This document shows, in pieces, positions 49,743 through 59,758 of a stretch of 64,000 nucleotides of DNA. The translations under genes and the position numbers were made by a program. Below the pieces are notes generated by a model. That model ran no database searches and was not told the DNA's origin. It saw only the letters and a program-made list of their open reading frames with translations. Position 1 is the stretch's first letter; every line of letters starts with the position of its first letter. Source of the stretch: Butyrivibrio sp. (GTDB lineage: Bacteria > Bacillota > Clostridia > Lachnospirales > Lachnospiraceae); the NCBI GenBank assembly GCA_015056575.1, contig SVGA01000001.1, forward strand, positions 1-64,000, in the 5' to 3' direction.

Positions 49743-51868
49743 GGGGAATGCTTAAGGACCTGGCGAAGGAGGCGCTTGTAAAGCGCAGGATAAAAAAATA
49801 CGACAAGATGGTGGCTGCCAAGTCTTCGGCCTATGATAAGTGGCAGAAAGCCATGGAAAAAGAGCCTGTTGCCAAGCGCGAGGCTCCCATCCGCTACGAG
49901 GAAGGTCCGGACGGGGAGATGATCCCCCACAAGAAGCCGGAACCCACTGTCAAGGTCATTCCCTATGCCAAGGTCTGGGAAGTTTCTGATGTCAAAAAAG
50001 ATGACAATGTGGTCTACATCTTTGTGAGCCCCAAGGGCAAGCTGGTTAAGAAGGCCCAGGAAGTCATCAGGCAGTACTTTATTGCCCACCCCGAACACAA
50101 TGTAGTTTACGGAGACGAGGACGAGATTTCATCCAATGGAAAGTATATTCATCCCTATTTTAAGCCCGACTGGTCTCCGGATTCATATCTCAATGCCTTC
50201 TATATAGGCAGTTTCTTTGCCTGCAGGGCTGAGACCATGCATGCAAGTGCAGTTGAATATGACAATGCAGTAAGGATGCTTGGGGGCACCGCCAATAAGC
50301 GGGGCTCGGTAGAGCAGACCGGGCTGGAGGCATCTCTTTTGTCCGCGGATGTACTGTTCTGTATGCTTGCCATACATGAACATGCCTTTGGAAAGCGCAT
50401 GGGGCTTGAGTTCCCCATCGGGCACATTAAAGAGGTGCTGTTCCACAGAAGTCCCGAGCAGGATGTGTTCTACGGAAGGAACTTCCACAGCTCCAGGCAT
50501 ATGCTGCTTAAGCCTACAACGGTCAGCATTGTCATTCCTTCTATGGATCATCCGGAAATTCTCAATCAGTGTCTGAATTCAATAATTGAGACCAACACCG
50601 ACGAGAACATAACCTTCGATGTGGTCATCGTGGACAACGGCAGCAGTGCCGCCAACAGGGTGAAGTATGGCGTTTATGCAAGCCGTGCCCCCAGAAAGAA
50701 TGGTCTGACCAAAATCAACTATATCTACAAGCTTCAGGAGTTCAACTTCTCCGCCATGTGCAATCAGGGGGCAAGGAATTGCCAGGGTGAGTATCTTCTG
50801 TTCATGAACGATGACATCGAGTGCGTCAAGGAAGGGTGGCTTCGGGAGATGATTTCCCAGGCTCAGCTTGGGCATGTGGGTGCAGTGGGAGCAAAGCTTA
50901 TTTACCCCGATACCGATCTTATCCAGCATGCAGGCATTGCCAACGTGCGTCGGGGACCGGTTCACAAGCTGCAGAAGATGCACGATAACAAGAACCATTA
51001 CTTTGGATATAACAGGGGAATTCACAACATGATCGGCGTGACTGCCGCGTGTCTCATGATAAGCCGCAAGAAGTTTGCCGCTGTGGACGGTTTCCCTGAG
51101 GAACTTAAGGTGGCCTTCAACGATGTTGATTTCTGTTACAGCATCCACGAAAAGGGCTACTACAATGTGTGCTGCAATCACATTTATCTTTATCATCACG
51201 AGTCCCTGACAAGGGGCCTTGATAACCTGGATCCCAAGAAGATGGAGAGGCTTGCGGTTGAGGGAGATACGCTTATGACCAGGCATTCTCACCTCTACAA
51301 CGTTGATCCTTTCTACAGTCCGCACCTTACCGAGGATGAGACTATTTCGGCTATCATTCCCAAGGAGGACTATACTCCTGTGGAAGACCTGCCTCTTGCT
51401 GAGGTTTCCATCCATGAGAAGGGAATTCACGGCGCCAGAGAAGATCAGTGCCTGCGTATAGGCTGCGAGTACAACGGGACTATGGACAACTGGCTCTACG
51501 GAGTTACGGCTGTGGGGCACGAAGAGGGCTACTTCCTCAAAGGCTACAGCTTCGTCATCGGCTCCGACAATGCTATTTACGACAAGAAGCTTCTGCTCAG
51601 GCAGGTTGAGCGCCGGCAGGACGGCGCCGGCCCGGTGAACTCCAAGGTTTACAGTATTTCGCCCTACATCTGGTACCGCCCGGACATCCGGGTGCGTCTC
51701 CAGGATCAGGTCAACGTGGACCTCACCGGATACAAAGTCCGCATAGATAAGAACACCCTTCCGGCAGGGTATTATCAGATTGGCATGCTGGCCATAGACC
51801 GCACCAGCCGTCTGAAGCTGATCAACTGGGTGCCAAACATACTGAGAATAAGGGATTCAAGGTTATAG
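49733..51868 (+). CDS. GT2 family glycosyltransferase (rhamnosyltransferase-like), start possibly 49748
   Basis: VSIVIPSMDHPEILNQCLNSI; EYLLFMNDDIECVKEGWLREM; AFNDVDFCYSIHEKGYYNVCCNHIYLYHHESLTRG. Confidence 0.88.
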   Translation: MGLRGMLKDLAKEALVKRRIKKYDKMVAAKSSAYDKWQKAMEKEPVAKREAPIRYEEGPDGEMIPHKKPEPTVKVIPYAKVWEVSDVKKDDNVVYIFVSPKGKLVKKAQEVIRQYFIAHPEHNVVYGDEDEISSNGKYIHPYFKPDWSPDSYLNAFYIGSFFACRAETMHASAVEYDNAVRMLGGTANKRGSVEQTGLEASLLSADVLFCMLAIHEHAFGKRMGLEFPIGHIKEVLFHRSPEQDVFYGRNFHSSRHMLLKPTTVSIVIPSMDHPEILNQCLNSIIETNTDENITFDVVIVDNGSSAANRVKYGVYASRAPRKNGLTKINYIYKLQEFNFSAMCNQGARNCQGEYLLFMNDDIECVKEGWLREMISQAQLGHVGAVGAKLIYPDTDLIQHAGIANVRRGPVHKLQKMHDNKNHYFGYNRGIHNMIGVTAACLMISRKKFAAVDGFPEELKVAFNDVDFCYSIHEKGYYNVCCNHIYLYHHESLTRGLDNLDPKKMERLAVEGDTLMTRHSHLYNVDPFYSPHLTEDETISAIIPKEDYTPVEDLPLAEVSIHEKGIHGAREDQCLRIGCEYNGTMDNWLYGVTAVGHEEGYFLKGYSFVIGSDNAIYDKKLLLRQVERRQDGAGPVNSKVYSISPYIWYRPDIRVRLQDQVNVDLTGYKVRIDKNTLPAGYYQIGMLAIDRTSRLKLINWVPNILRIRDSRL

Positions 51869-52335
51869 CTTGCTGCTGCTTGCAGCGAGCAAGCTATGAC
51901 TTTGAAGACCAAACACGTATGAGGAAGCAGGACGGTAGTCCGGATTCCGAATACGTGGAGATTTGCGGAAGCGCAGCGGAGCAAATCGTATTCTCAATTT
52001 AAATAGATTCAAGGTTATAGCCTGCTGCTGCTTGCAGCAGGCAAGCTATAACTTTGAAGACCAAACACGTATGAGGAAGCAGGACGGTAGTCCGGATTCC
52101 GAATAGGTGGAGATTTGCGGAAGCGCAGCGGAGCAAATCGTATTCTCAATTTAAATAGATTCAAGGTTATAGCTTGCTGCTGCTTGCAGCAGGCAAGCTA
52201 TAACTTTGAAGACCAAACACGTATGAGGAAGCAGGACGATAGTCCGGATTCCGAATAGGTGGAGATTTGCGGAAGCGCAGCGGAGCAAATCGTATTCTCA
52301 ATTTAAATAGATTCAAGGTTATAGCCTGCTGCTTG
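51855..52335 (+). repeat. 152-bp tandem repeat: three full copies (51855-52006, 52007-52158, 52159-52310) plus a truncated fourth
   Basis: nearly identical units starting attcaaggttatag; each contains a CUUG-capped hairpin and a gatttgc/gcaaatc hairpin. Confidence 0.95.
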
Positions 52336-52690
52336 CGTAATTGGATATGTGCGGCGTACTTACAAGATTTCGATGATTTTTACAGGAGGTTTCCGACACA
52401 ATTGTCTTTGATGGGACTTTGCGTGGGTGAAATTGACGAAATAACATACAGAAAACGCAGAACGAAAACGCTATCCCGACAACTATGCGCTCAAAAAGGC
52501 CATTTACCGATATAACGTCAAGTTTTGGGGCTATTTTACCTACTCAATCAGCTTGTAGAACACTTTGCGTTGGAAAGAGCTCAATTCACATGCTCTTCGC
52601 ACTATCACACCTGATTATACCAAACGCAAGAAAACCTGAATTCCGGTTTGTACAATAGATACATTTTTGTAAAATGATACATGAATATAT

Positions 52691-52740
52691 TCAAGTTCAT
52701 AGCCTACTGCTGCTTGCAGCGAGCAAGCTATGACTTTGAA
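52691..52740 (+). repeat. partial copy of the 152-bp repeat 5' segment in the leader of the next GT2 gene
   Basis: attcaagttcatagcctactgctgcttgcagcgagcaagctatgactttgaaga. Confidence 0.85.
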
Positions 52741-52756
52741 GATTTACGAGGAAATT

Positions 52757-54964
52757 ATGTCACAGGAAATGGATTACAAGGCCGCCTACGAGCGGGAGAA
52801 ATTAAAAACTGCGGATCTGGCGGGCAGGATTGCCGAGCTGGAGGACAAGAACCAGGAGCTTGAATTCAAGCTTAACAGGATCAAGAACAATCCCATCTGG
52901 AAAGCCTCCACACCGGCGCGAAATGCCATGCACTGGGTAATCCGCCAACGAGACAGGATCAGAAATCAGGGTTCACTAAAGGGCGTCATCGCCAAGATCA
53001 GGTACAAGCAGGTTGAGAAGAGAGCCATGACTCACTATGGCACTGAGAGCTTCCCCTCAGAGGAGACAAGGAAGCAGCAGGAGAGTGCGGTATTTGAGAA
53101 GATGCCTCTTATTTCCATACTGGTTCCCCTTTACAACACACCCGAGAAGTTCTTAAGAGACATGATCGAGTCAGTGCTGGATCAGACCTACGGAAACTGG
53201 CAGCTGTGCCTGGCCGATGGCTCCGATGACGAGCACGTTGGACTTGTTCAGACCATTGTAAAAGAGTATCAGGCAGACCCAAGAGCCTTGCGAAAAGCCG
53301 CAAATGCCGGTTCCGGCGCGGCAGGTGACTTAGAAAAAAGCGCAGCAGGCGATTCGGTAAAGAGCACGGAGGCAGGCTGCAGGATCAAGTACCAGAAACT
53401 TGCAAAGAACGAGGGCATTGCCGGAAACACCAATCATTGCCTGGAGCTGGCTGACGGAGAATACATCGGACTTTTTGACCACGATGATATCCTTCATCCT
53501 GAGGTTCTCTACTGGTATGTAAAAGCCATCAACGAGCAGAATGCAGACTACATCTACTGTGATGAGACAACCTTCAAGGGTGACGACATCAACAGGATGA
53601 TAACCATGCATTTTAAGCCTGATTACGCCATCGATAACCTGAGGGCCAACAACTACATCTGTCACTTTAGTGTGTTCAAAAGAACTCTTCTGGATGGCAC
53701 AGAACTCTTCAGACCCAAGTTCGACGGAAGCCAGGACCATGACATGATCCTGCGCCTTACCGACAGGGCGGAGCACATCGTACATGTGCCCAAGCTCCTC
53801 TACTACTGGAGAAGCCATGCGGGAAGTGTTGCATCAGATATCAGTGCCAAGCCCTATGCCATAGATGCTGCCAAGGGTGCTGTAGCAGATCACCTGCGCC
53901 GTCACGGCTACGATCACTTCAAGATCACCAGCACAAGAGCCTTTGAGACAATTTTCAAGATTACTTATGAGGTTCAGGGAACTCCCAAGATCTCAATTGT
54001 CATACCTAACTGTGAGCACAAAGATGACCTCAAGAGATGCATAGATTCCATCTATGAGAAGTCTGTATATGACAACTACGAGATCGTCGTTGTGGAGAAC
54101 AATTCCAAGGGCAGCGAGATCCGCGGTTATTACGAGGAACTTAGAACCGGTGCTCTTAAGGACATCGTCAAGGTGGTTGATTTTACCGCTGCTAAGAAGG
54201 CAGGAGAAATCCCCGAGAAGAAGGCTGCGACATCTGAAAGCACACCCAAGGATGGTGCCACTGCATCATCAGCACCTGCCAATGCTAACGCTGCCTACGA
54301 CGCACCCTTTAACTTCTCGGCTGTTGTAAACTACGGCGTATCACAGTCCACAGGAGAGTATATCATTCTTCTCAACAACGACACTCAGGTCATTACCGTG
54401 AACTGGATGGAAGAGCTCCTGATGTATGCCCAGAGAGAGGACGTTGGAGCAGTTGGTGGAAAGCTCTATTTCCCGGACCGCAAGATACAGCATGCAGGTG
54501 TTGTGCTTAAACTCGGAGCGCACAGAACAGCAGGACATTCCCATTACGGACAGGCCGGCATGAACCTGGGTTACATGGGGCGTCTTTGCTACGCTCAGGA
54601 TGTGAGCGCAGTAACCGGAGCATGCCTCATGGTATCAAGAGCTAAATGGGATGAGGTTGGCGGCTTCGACGAGAGCTTCCAGGTGAGTCTCAACGACGTG
54701 GACTTCTGTCTGAAACTCCGCGACAAGGGATACCTCAACGTATTCACTCCATTTGCTGGGCTGTTCCACTATGAGTCATTGTCCAGGGGTCTTGACCTTG
54801 AGGGAAAGAACGCTAAACGCTACGAGATAGAATCCGAACACTTCAAAACAAAGTGGAAGGAAGTGCTTGATAAAGGAGATCCCTACTACAATCCCAACTT
54901 CTCCCTGGACCGCAGCGACTACAGCCTGAATGTTGAAGGCTATTCAAGCCTGAGAACCCAGTGA
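52757..54964 (+). CDS. GT2 family glycosyltransferase, two GT2-type domains (ORF extends to 52730)
   Basis: ISILVPLYNTPEKFLRDMIESVLDQTYGNWQL and KISIVIPNCEHKDDLKRCIDSIYEKS; ATG at 52757 with gagga SD. Confidence 0.9.
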   Translation: MSQEMDYKAAYEREKLKTADLAGRIAELEDKNQELEFKLNRIKNNPIWKASTPARNAMHWVIRQRDRIRNQGSLKGVIAKIRYKQVEKRAMTHYGTESFPSEETRKQQESAVFEKMPLISILVPLYNTPEKFLRDMIESVLDQTYGNWQLCLADGSDDEHVGLVQTIVKEYQADPRALRKAANAGSGAAGDLEKSAAGDSVKSTEAGCRIKYQKLAKNEGIAGNTNHCLELADGEYIGLFDHDDILHPEVLYWYVKAINEQNADYIYCDETTFKGDDINRMITMHFKPDYAIDNLRANNYICHFSVFKRTLLDGTELFRPKFDGSQDHDMILRLTDRAEHIVHVPKLLYYWRSHAGSVASDISAKPYAIDAAKGAVADHLRRHGYDHFKITSTRAFETIFKITYEVQGTPKISIVIPNCEHKDDLKRCIDSIYEKSVYDNYEIVVVENNSKGSEIRGYYEELRTGALKDIVKVVDFTAAKKAGEIPEKKAATSESTPKDGATASSAPANANAAYDAPFNFSAVVNYGVSQSTGEYIILLNNDTQVITVNWMEELLMYAQREDVGAVGGKLYFPDRKIQHAGVVLKLGAHRTAGHSHYGQAGMNLGYMGRLCYAQDVSAVTGACLMVSRAKWDEVGGFDESFQVSLNDVDFCLKLRDKGYLNVFTPFAGLFHYESLSRGLDLEGKNAKRYEIESEHFKTKWKEVLDKGDPYYNPNFSLDRSDYSLNVEGYSSLRTQ

Positions 54965-54996
54965 GCTAACGGGAGAATTACGCATTGAATAACAAT

Positions 54997-55023
54997 AAGC
55001 CACTCCCATTACCGGAGTGGCTT
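54997..55023. terminator. terminator-like perfect hairpin
   Basis: aagccactcc cattacc ggagtggctt then tatga; between 54964 and rnj. Confidence 0.6.
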
Positions 55024-55063
55024 TATGATATACTGAATCCAGTTACGGGAAGGCGAGTTTACC

Positions 55064-56806
55064 ATGGCAGACACTGTGCGAATAATACCACTGGGTGGTT
55101 TTGACAAAATAGGCATGAATATGACTCTCATAGAGTCAAAAGACAGCATAATAGCCATTGACTGCGGTATGTCTTTTCCTCCGGACAATATGCCCGGAGT
55201 GACGGCTATGATCCCGGATGTGTCATATCTTGAGGAGAACGTAGATAAGTTTAAGGGCATTGTTCTTACTCACGGCCACGAGGACCACATCGGGGCTCTT
55301 CCGTATATTCTGGAACAGCTGAAAGCCCCGGTTTACGGAACGCCGCTTACCATCGCTCTGGTGGAGAAAAGACTCTCTGACTTCGGTGTAAAGGGAATTA
55401 AGACGAAAGTCATAAAACAAGGCGCTACCATAGTTGTAGGAGATTTTAAGGTTGAGTTCATAAAGGCCAGCCACAGCATCCCCGATTCAGCTATGCTGGC
55501 CATCTACACATCACTTGGAATAATACTGAGTACCGGTGATTTCAAACTGGATATGACTCCGGTAACCGGCAAAATGGGCGACATCTCAAGGATCACAGCT
55601 CTGGGAAGCAAGGGGGTTCTTGCTGTCCTGTCCGACAGCACAAATGCCATGACTGAAGGATTCTCAAGGTCTGAGTTGTATGTCTATGAACAGCTTGATG
55701 TCATGTTCAGCAGATACCGTGGAAGCAGGCTCATCATCGTTACCTTTGCCACCAATATGGACAGGATACAACAGATCATCAATCTGGCGGCCAGGTACGG
55801 AAGAAAGCTCGTTATGGAAGGCGAGCTGATGCTTGAAGTTTTTTCGGCTGCCCAAAAACTTGGCTATGTGGAAGTCCCTGAGGGAATGATCGTGGATTCC
55901 GACACCATAAATAACTATGCTGACGGTGAGATCATCTTTCTCACCACGGGAAGCCACGGAAAGTCCGTGCAGTGTATCTCCGAGATCGCCCGGGGCAGCC
56001 ACCCCGGTATCAGGATAAAAGAAAATGATGTTGTCCTTTTCAGCTCCATAGCGATCCACGGTAATGAGGTTGAGTTCAACAGAACCCTTAACAGCCTTGA
56101 GGAACAGGGTGCTATCGTTGTTTTTCAGGATCTTCACGCTACAGGTCACGCCTGCTCGGAAGAGCTTAAACTCCTGTTTGCGTTGCTTCATCCAAGGTTT
56201 GTTATTCCGGCCCACGGTGAGTACAGATACAGACGTGAAGCCAAGAGAATAGCCACAGAGGTGGGAATTCCGGCGAGGAACATATTTCTTATGGATAACG
56301 GAGACATCCTGGAAATCAGCAGGACACCCGGCAAAAAAGAGACATGCGATGCAATAAGCACCGCGCTTCCTGAGAAAACGCAGACTGCCGGATTGGAAAA
56401 AGGTACCGAAGTACTGGCCGCTGCCATCACCGGACACCTTCCTCTTTGCGATATCCTTGTGGACGGCAACGAGCGTACCATGATAGACAGGGCTCTTATC
56501 CGGGACAGGCAGCAGCTCTCGGGATCCGGAGTTGTGGTAATCGAGGTCTGCATCCACAAGAAGACCGGGCGCCTTGCATCCGGTATAAATATCACAAGCC
56601 GAGGCTTCTTGGATGAGAATAATTCTCAAGGTCTTAGGGATGAACTGGAAACAGCCGTATCCAGAGAAATTTCAAGATTCATAGGTCAGGGAGTTCATGA
56701 CGAGCGTATCGCTAAGGGTGTCGAAACAGTGGCCGGTGCCCTGATCGGAGAAATGACCGGCAAGAATCCGGTGGTAATTGCCCTTGTTACCAATGTTATG
56801 ATATAA
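55064..56806 (+). CDS. rnj: ribonuclease J (MBL-fold / beta-CASP)
   Basis: IPLGGFDKIGMNMTLIE; LTHGHEDHIGALPYIL; HSIPDSAMLAI; PAHGEYRY. Confidence 0.93.
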   Translation: MADTVRIIPLGGFDKIGMNMTLIESKDSIIAIDCGMSFPPDNMPGVTAMIPDVSYLEENVDKFKGIVLTHGHEDHIGALPYILEQLKAPVYGTPLTIALVEKRLSDFGVKGIKTKVIKQGATIVVGDFKVEFIKASHSIPDSAMLAIYTSLGIILSTGDFKLDMTPVTGKMGDISRITALGSKGVLAVLSDSTNAMTEGFSRSELYVYEQLDVMFSRYRGSRLIIVTFATNMDRIQQIINLAARYGRKLVMEGELMLEVFSAAQKLGYVEVPEGMIVDSDTINNYADGEIIFLTTGSHGKSVQCISEIARGSHPGIRIKENDVVLFSSIAIHGNEVEFNRTLNSLEEQGAIVVFQDLHATGHACSEELKLLFALLHPRFVIPAHGEYRYRREAKRIATEVGIPARNIFLMDNGDILEISRTPGKKETCDAISTALPEKTQTAGLEKGTEVLAAAITGHLPLCDILVDGNERTMIDRALIRDRQQLSGSGVVVIEVCIHKKTGRLASGINITSRGFLDENNSQGLRDELETAVSREISRFIGQGVHDERIAKGVETVAGALIGEMTGKNPVVIALVTNVMI

Positions 56807-56941
56807 TCAGATTTACTTGATTGACTTAATAGATTTGCTTCGTTATACGGCCACAGGGTCAATGCTTTTATGATACCGTTTGCGTCGCTTCATATCTGCG
56901 AAAGCGAGCATCCGGATCGTGAAAAGAAACGTGTACACAAG

Positions 56942-56996
56942 GCAGAATATGAAAAACAGGCATTTATGCCTTCTTTTTCATGTTCTGCTTTTTTTA
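56942..56996 (+). terminator. strong Rho-independent terminator
   Basis: gcagaatatgaaaaacaggcatttatgccttctttttcatgttctgc followed by ttttttt. Confidence 0.85.
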
Positions 56997-57042
56997 TTGC
57001 ACAAGGCCGGAAGACTTACGGATACATGCTCGATTGGGGACA

Positions 57043-58506
57043 ATGTTAATGACACTGCAGTTTACAACCATAGTATTTGTAATAGTGATGCTTGTGCTGT
57101 TCCAGCTATCGCCGGGGCAGCTTCGCAAATATGTGCTCCTATTGGGCAGTCTTGGCTACATCTTTGTGGAAGGGGGCGTGCTTGGGCTTACTGTGATCCT
57201 TTTGGTGACCCTGATCTCCTGGGGCACAGGGAGAGTATTTTTCGCGGGAAAAGAGACTACAAATGAAGGCAGATCACGAAAAATAGCCATGATTTCAGTG
57301 ATCGCTCTTCTTTCGGCAGTTCTTTTCGGCTGGAAATATCTGCCATGGCTTGCGGGGGTTCTTGGCAAGGATGTAAGCGGCAAGACCTGGGCTGCGGTGC
57401 CCATAGGCCTATCGTTCTACACCTTCCAGGCCATCAGCTATGTTGCGGATCTTTATACCGGCAAGATGAAGCCGCTGAAAAGTCCCGTGAAATACAGCAT
57501 CTACATGACCTGGTTTCCAAAGTGGATGAGCGGACCCATCGAGAGGGTAGGCACCTTCATAGATCAGCTGAAATATTCGGGAAACATCAGGTCTTATTCC
57601 TTCCTGCGTATCACTGCTGCAGCGCCCTACTTTATCTGGGGCCTGGTGATGAAACTGCTTATTGCCGACAAGATTGCAAAGCCGGTGGATGCGGCTTTTG
57701 CGGACATAGGTTCCATGGGGCCTCTGGCTCTTTTACTGGCCTCGCTCCTATACACGCTGCAGATATACTGCGACTTTGCAGGCTATACAAATATCGCCAT
57801 AGGTCTTTCGAAGCTCTTTGGTATTGACCTTACCCAGAATTTCAAAACTCCGTACTTTGCCGAGAATATCACGGATTTCTGGAGGCGCTGGCATATATCC
57901 CTTAGCAGTTTTCTGAGGGATTACATATACATCCCTCTTGGGGGAAACAGGAAGGGAGCCTTAAGAAAGCACCTTAACACGGTTATCGTGTTCTTTATCT
58001 GCGGAATGTGGCACGGTGCCGGGCTCAGCTTCATTGTATGGGGCCTGCTCCACGGCTTTTTCAGCATTGTTACTGCCTTTCTTAAGAAGTCAAAGCTTGA
58101 CTTCCTGGTAAAGGGCGGTATTGGAAGAGTGCTCACCTTTATAGCTGTTTCTTTTGCCTGGATATTCTTCAGGGCGGACTCCATGTCCCAGGCGCTGCAG
58201 TTTATAAAGGGAATGGTGCCCGGCATTAATGCCAATGGGGCGGCAGCCGGTCTTGCCATCAGTGAAGGGGAAATCCTAAGCCTTGGGACCATGGACTGGT
58301 GGATCGCCGGTATCGCACTGGCGGTGCTTGTCGTTCTGGATATCCTTTCCTATAGGAGGGATTCGGTTCCCCCTGCGCTGATGATCGAAAGCTTAGGTGC
58401 CAACAGGAGGATCGTTATTCTTGCGGCCGTTCTGTCTCTGGTTCTGATCTTTGGGGAGTACGGAGCCGGTGAGGACATAAGGAAATTTGTTTACATGAAT
58501 TTTTAA
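57043..58506 (+). CDS. MBOAT family O-acyltransferase (second copy)
   Basis: SYVADLYTGKMKPLKSPVKYSIYMTWFPKWMSGPIER, DFWRRWHISLSSFLRDYIYIPLGGNRKG, CGMWHGAGLSF; start set after the terminator. Confidence 0.92.
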   Translation: MLMTLQFTTIVFVIVMLVLFQLSPGQLRKYVLLLGSLGYIFVEGGVLGLTVILLVTLISWGTGRVFFAGKETTNEGRSRKIAMISVIALLSAVLFGWKYLPWLAGVLGKDVSGKTWAAVPIGLSFYTFQAISYVADLYTGKMKPLKSPVKYSIYMTWFPKWMSGPIERVGTFIDQLKYSGNIRSYSFLRITAAAPYFIWGLVMKLLIADKIAKPVDAAFADIGSMGPLALLLASLLYTLQIYCDFAGYTNIAIGLSKLFGIDLTQNFKTPYFAENITDFWRRWHISLSSFLRDYIYIPLGGNRKGALRKHLNTVIVFFICGMWHGAGLSFIVWGLLHGFFSIVTAFLKKSKLDFLVKGGIGRVLTFIAVSFAWIFFRADSMSQALQFIKGMVPGINANGAAAGLAISEGEILSLGTMDWWIAGIALAVLVVLDILSYRRDSVPPALMIESLGANRRIVILAAVLSLVLIFGEYGAGEDIRKFVYMNF

Positions 58507-58518
58507 CGGGGAAAAGAG

Positions 58519-59610
58519 ATGGATCTAAAAACCAAAAAGAAGCTATGGGCCAGCTTTCTGAGTATTGCGATACTGGCAGGTACGCTTTTTGCAGCGGATG
58601 CGATAATCAAACAGCATACAACCGACGGCGTCAGGCAGTCCATGGCCATCTACGACCAGCCAAAGAACAGCATAGATGTGCTGGTCCTGGGCTCAAGCCA
58701 TGCCTACTACGGTATAAATACCGCCAAGCTCTGGGAGGATTACGGGATTTCGGCTTATGACTTTGGCTCGGCAGAGCAGTCTTTGTGGGTGTCATATCAC
58801 TATCTGATCGAGGCCTGCAAGGATCAGAAGCCTAAGGTAGTGGTGCTGGACTTCTATTCTCCGGCGGCTTATCAGGAGGACCACAAGTTCAAGTATGCTT
58901 TTTTGGCAGATGCCCTCTATGGCATGAAGTTTTCCTTCAACAAGCTGGCTATGATGAATGCCTGCTTTGACGGCGACCGGGATCTGTGGAACAGGTATTT
59001 CCCGTCATTCTTTGGATATCACGATCAGTATGAGGAGGTGACGGCCGAGGATTTTGAGAAGCTGTTTGCAGATCATGCGGATTTCAAAGGCTTTGTTCCG
59101 CACTTTGAAAAGACTTCCGTAAACGGCTTTGAGATCGGCACTGACGAGGTGCTTGCCCCTTCCGATAAGTCGGTCAGGTATCTTGAGAAGATCGTGGATT
59201 ACACCAAAAAGCACGGCATGGAGCTCTACATTACAATTACACCCTACAGGTTAAACGAAGAGCAGACCATTGGTGAAATTCAGGAGGAGGACAAAAGATA
59301 CAACTGGCTTGAGAAGTACGTTGCCAACCTGCGGGAAAGCGGGGATGAGCATGTGTACTTTGACTATACATTAAAGCACATGGATTCCTTTGGGATCCTT
59401 ATGGCCATAGGCGAAGACATGGATGATGCCACCCATCTTAACTACTATGGCAGCTGTAAGTTCACGGATTTTCTGGGAAAAGACCTAAAGGCAAGATACG
59501 GGGATGAGCTGATACCGGATCACAGAGGGGATGAAAAGTATGTCTCCTGGGATGAAAATGTTGAGATCATAAAAAAGGATGTGGAAGATAACGGGTTTGA
59601 GTGGAGATGA
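58519..59610 (+). CDS. SGNH-like protein, partner of MBOAT
   Basis: DVLVLGSSHAYYGINTAKLWEDYG; DDATHLNYYGSCKFTDFL. Confidence 0.8.
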   Translation: MDLKTKKKLWASFLSIAILAGTLFAADAIIKQHTTDGVRQSMAIYDQPKNSIDVLVLGSSHAYYGINTAKLWEDYGISAYDFGSAEQSLWVSYHYLIEACKDQKPKVVVLDFYSPAAYQEDHKFKYAFLADALYGMKFSFNKLAMMNACFDGDRDLWNRYFPSFFGYHDQYEEVTAEDFEKLFADHADFKGFVPHFEKTSVNGFEIGTDEVLAPSDKSVRYLEKIVDYTKKHGMELYITITPYRLNEEQTIGEIQEEDKRYNWLEKYVANLRESGDEHVYFDYTLKHMDSFGILMAIGEDMDDATHLNYYGSCKFTDFLGKDLKARYGDELIPDHRGDEKYVSWDENVEIIKKDVEDNGFEWR

Positions 59611-59758
59611 TTCCCTCAAACCCATATTTTATGAGATAACAGATGAAAAGAATCTGCTGTCATCGGCGGGCATCGAATGTGCATAATTGTTCACTCGGCC
59701 CGCCGCTTTGTGGTATAATAGCTTGATATGTAATTTGCGCTATTAAGGAGGAAAGATC

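Noticed and set aside
50579-51520. 313-aa minus-strand ORF
   Set aside because: Antisense shadow of a clear GT2 gene
51855-52335. CRISPR array
   Set aside because: Units are 152 bp and directly contiguous with no unique spacers, and no cas genes are present
52267-52515. 82-aa ORF across the repeat junction
   Set aside because: Begins inside repeat copy 3 and shows no domain; probably spurious
51855-52756. diversity-generating retroelement
   Set aside because: No reverse transcriptase in the window and no adenine-biased variation between copies
55664-56629. 321-aa minus-strand ORF
   Set aside because: Antisense shadow of RNase J
56880-57266. 128-aa ORF before the MBOAT gene
   Set aside because: Runs through the strong terminator and overlaps the real MBOAT frame
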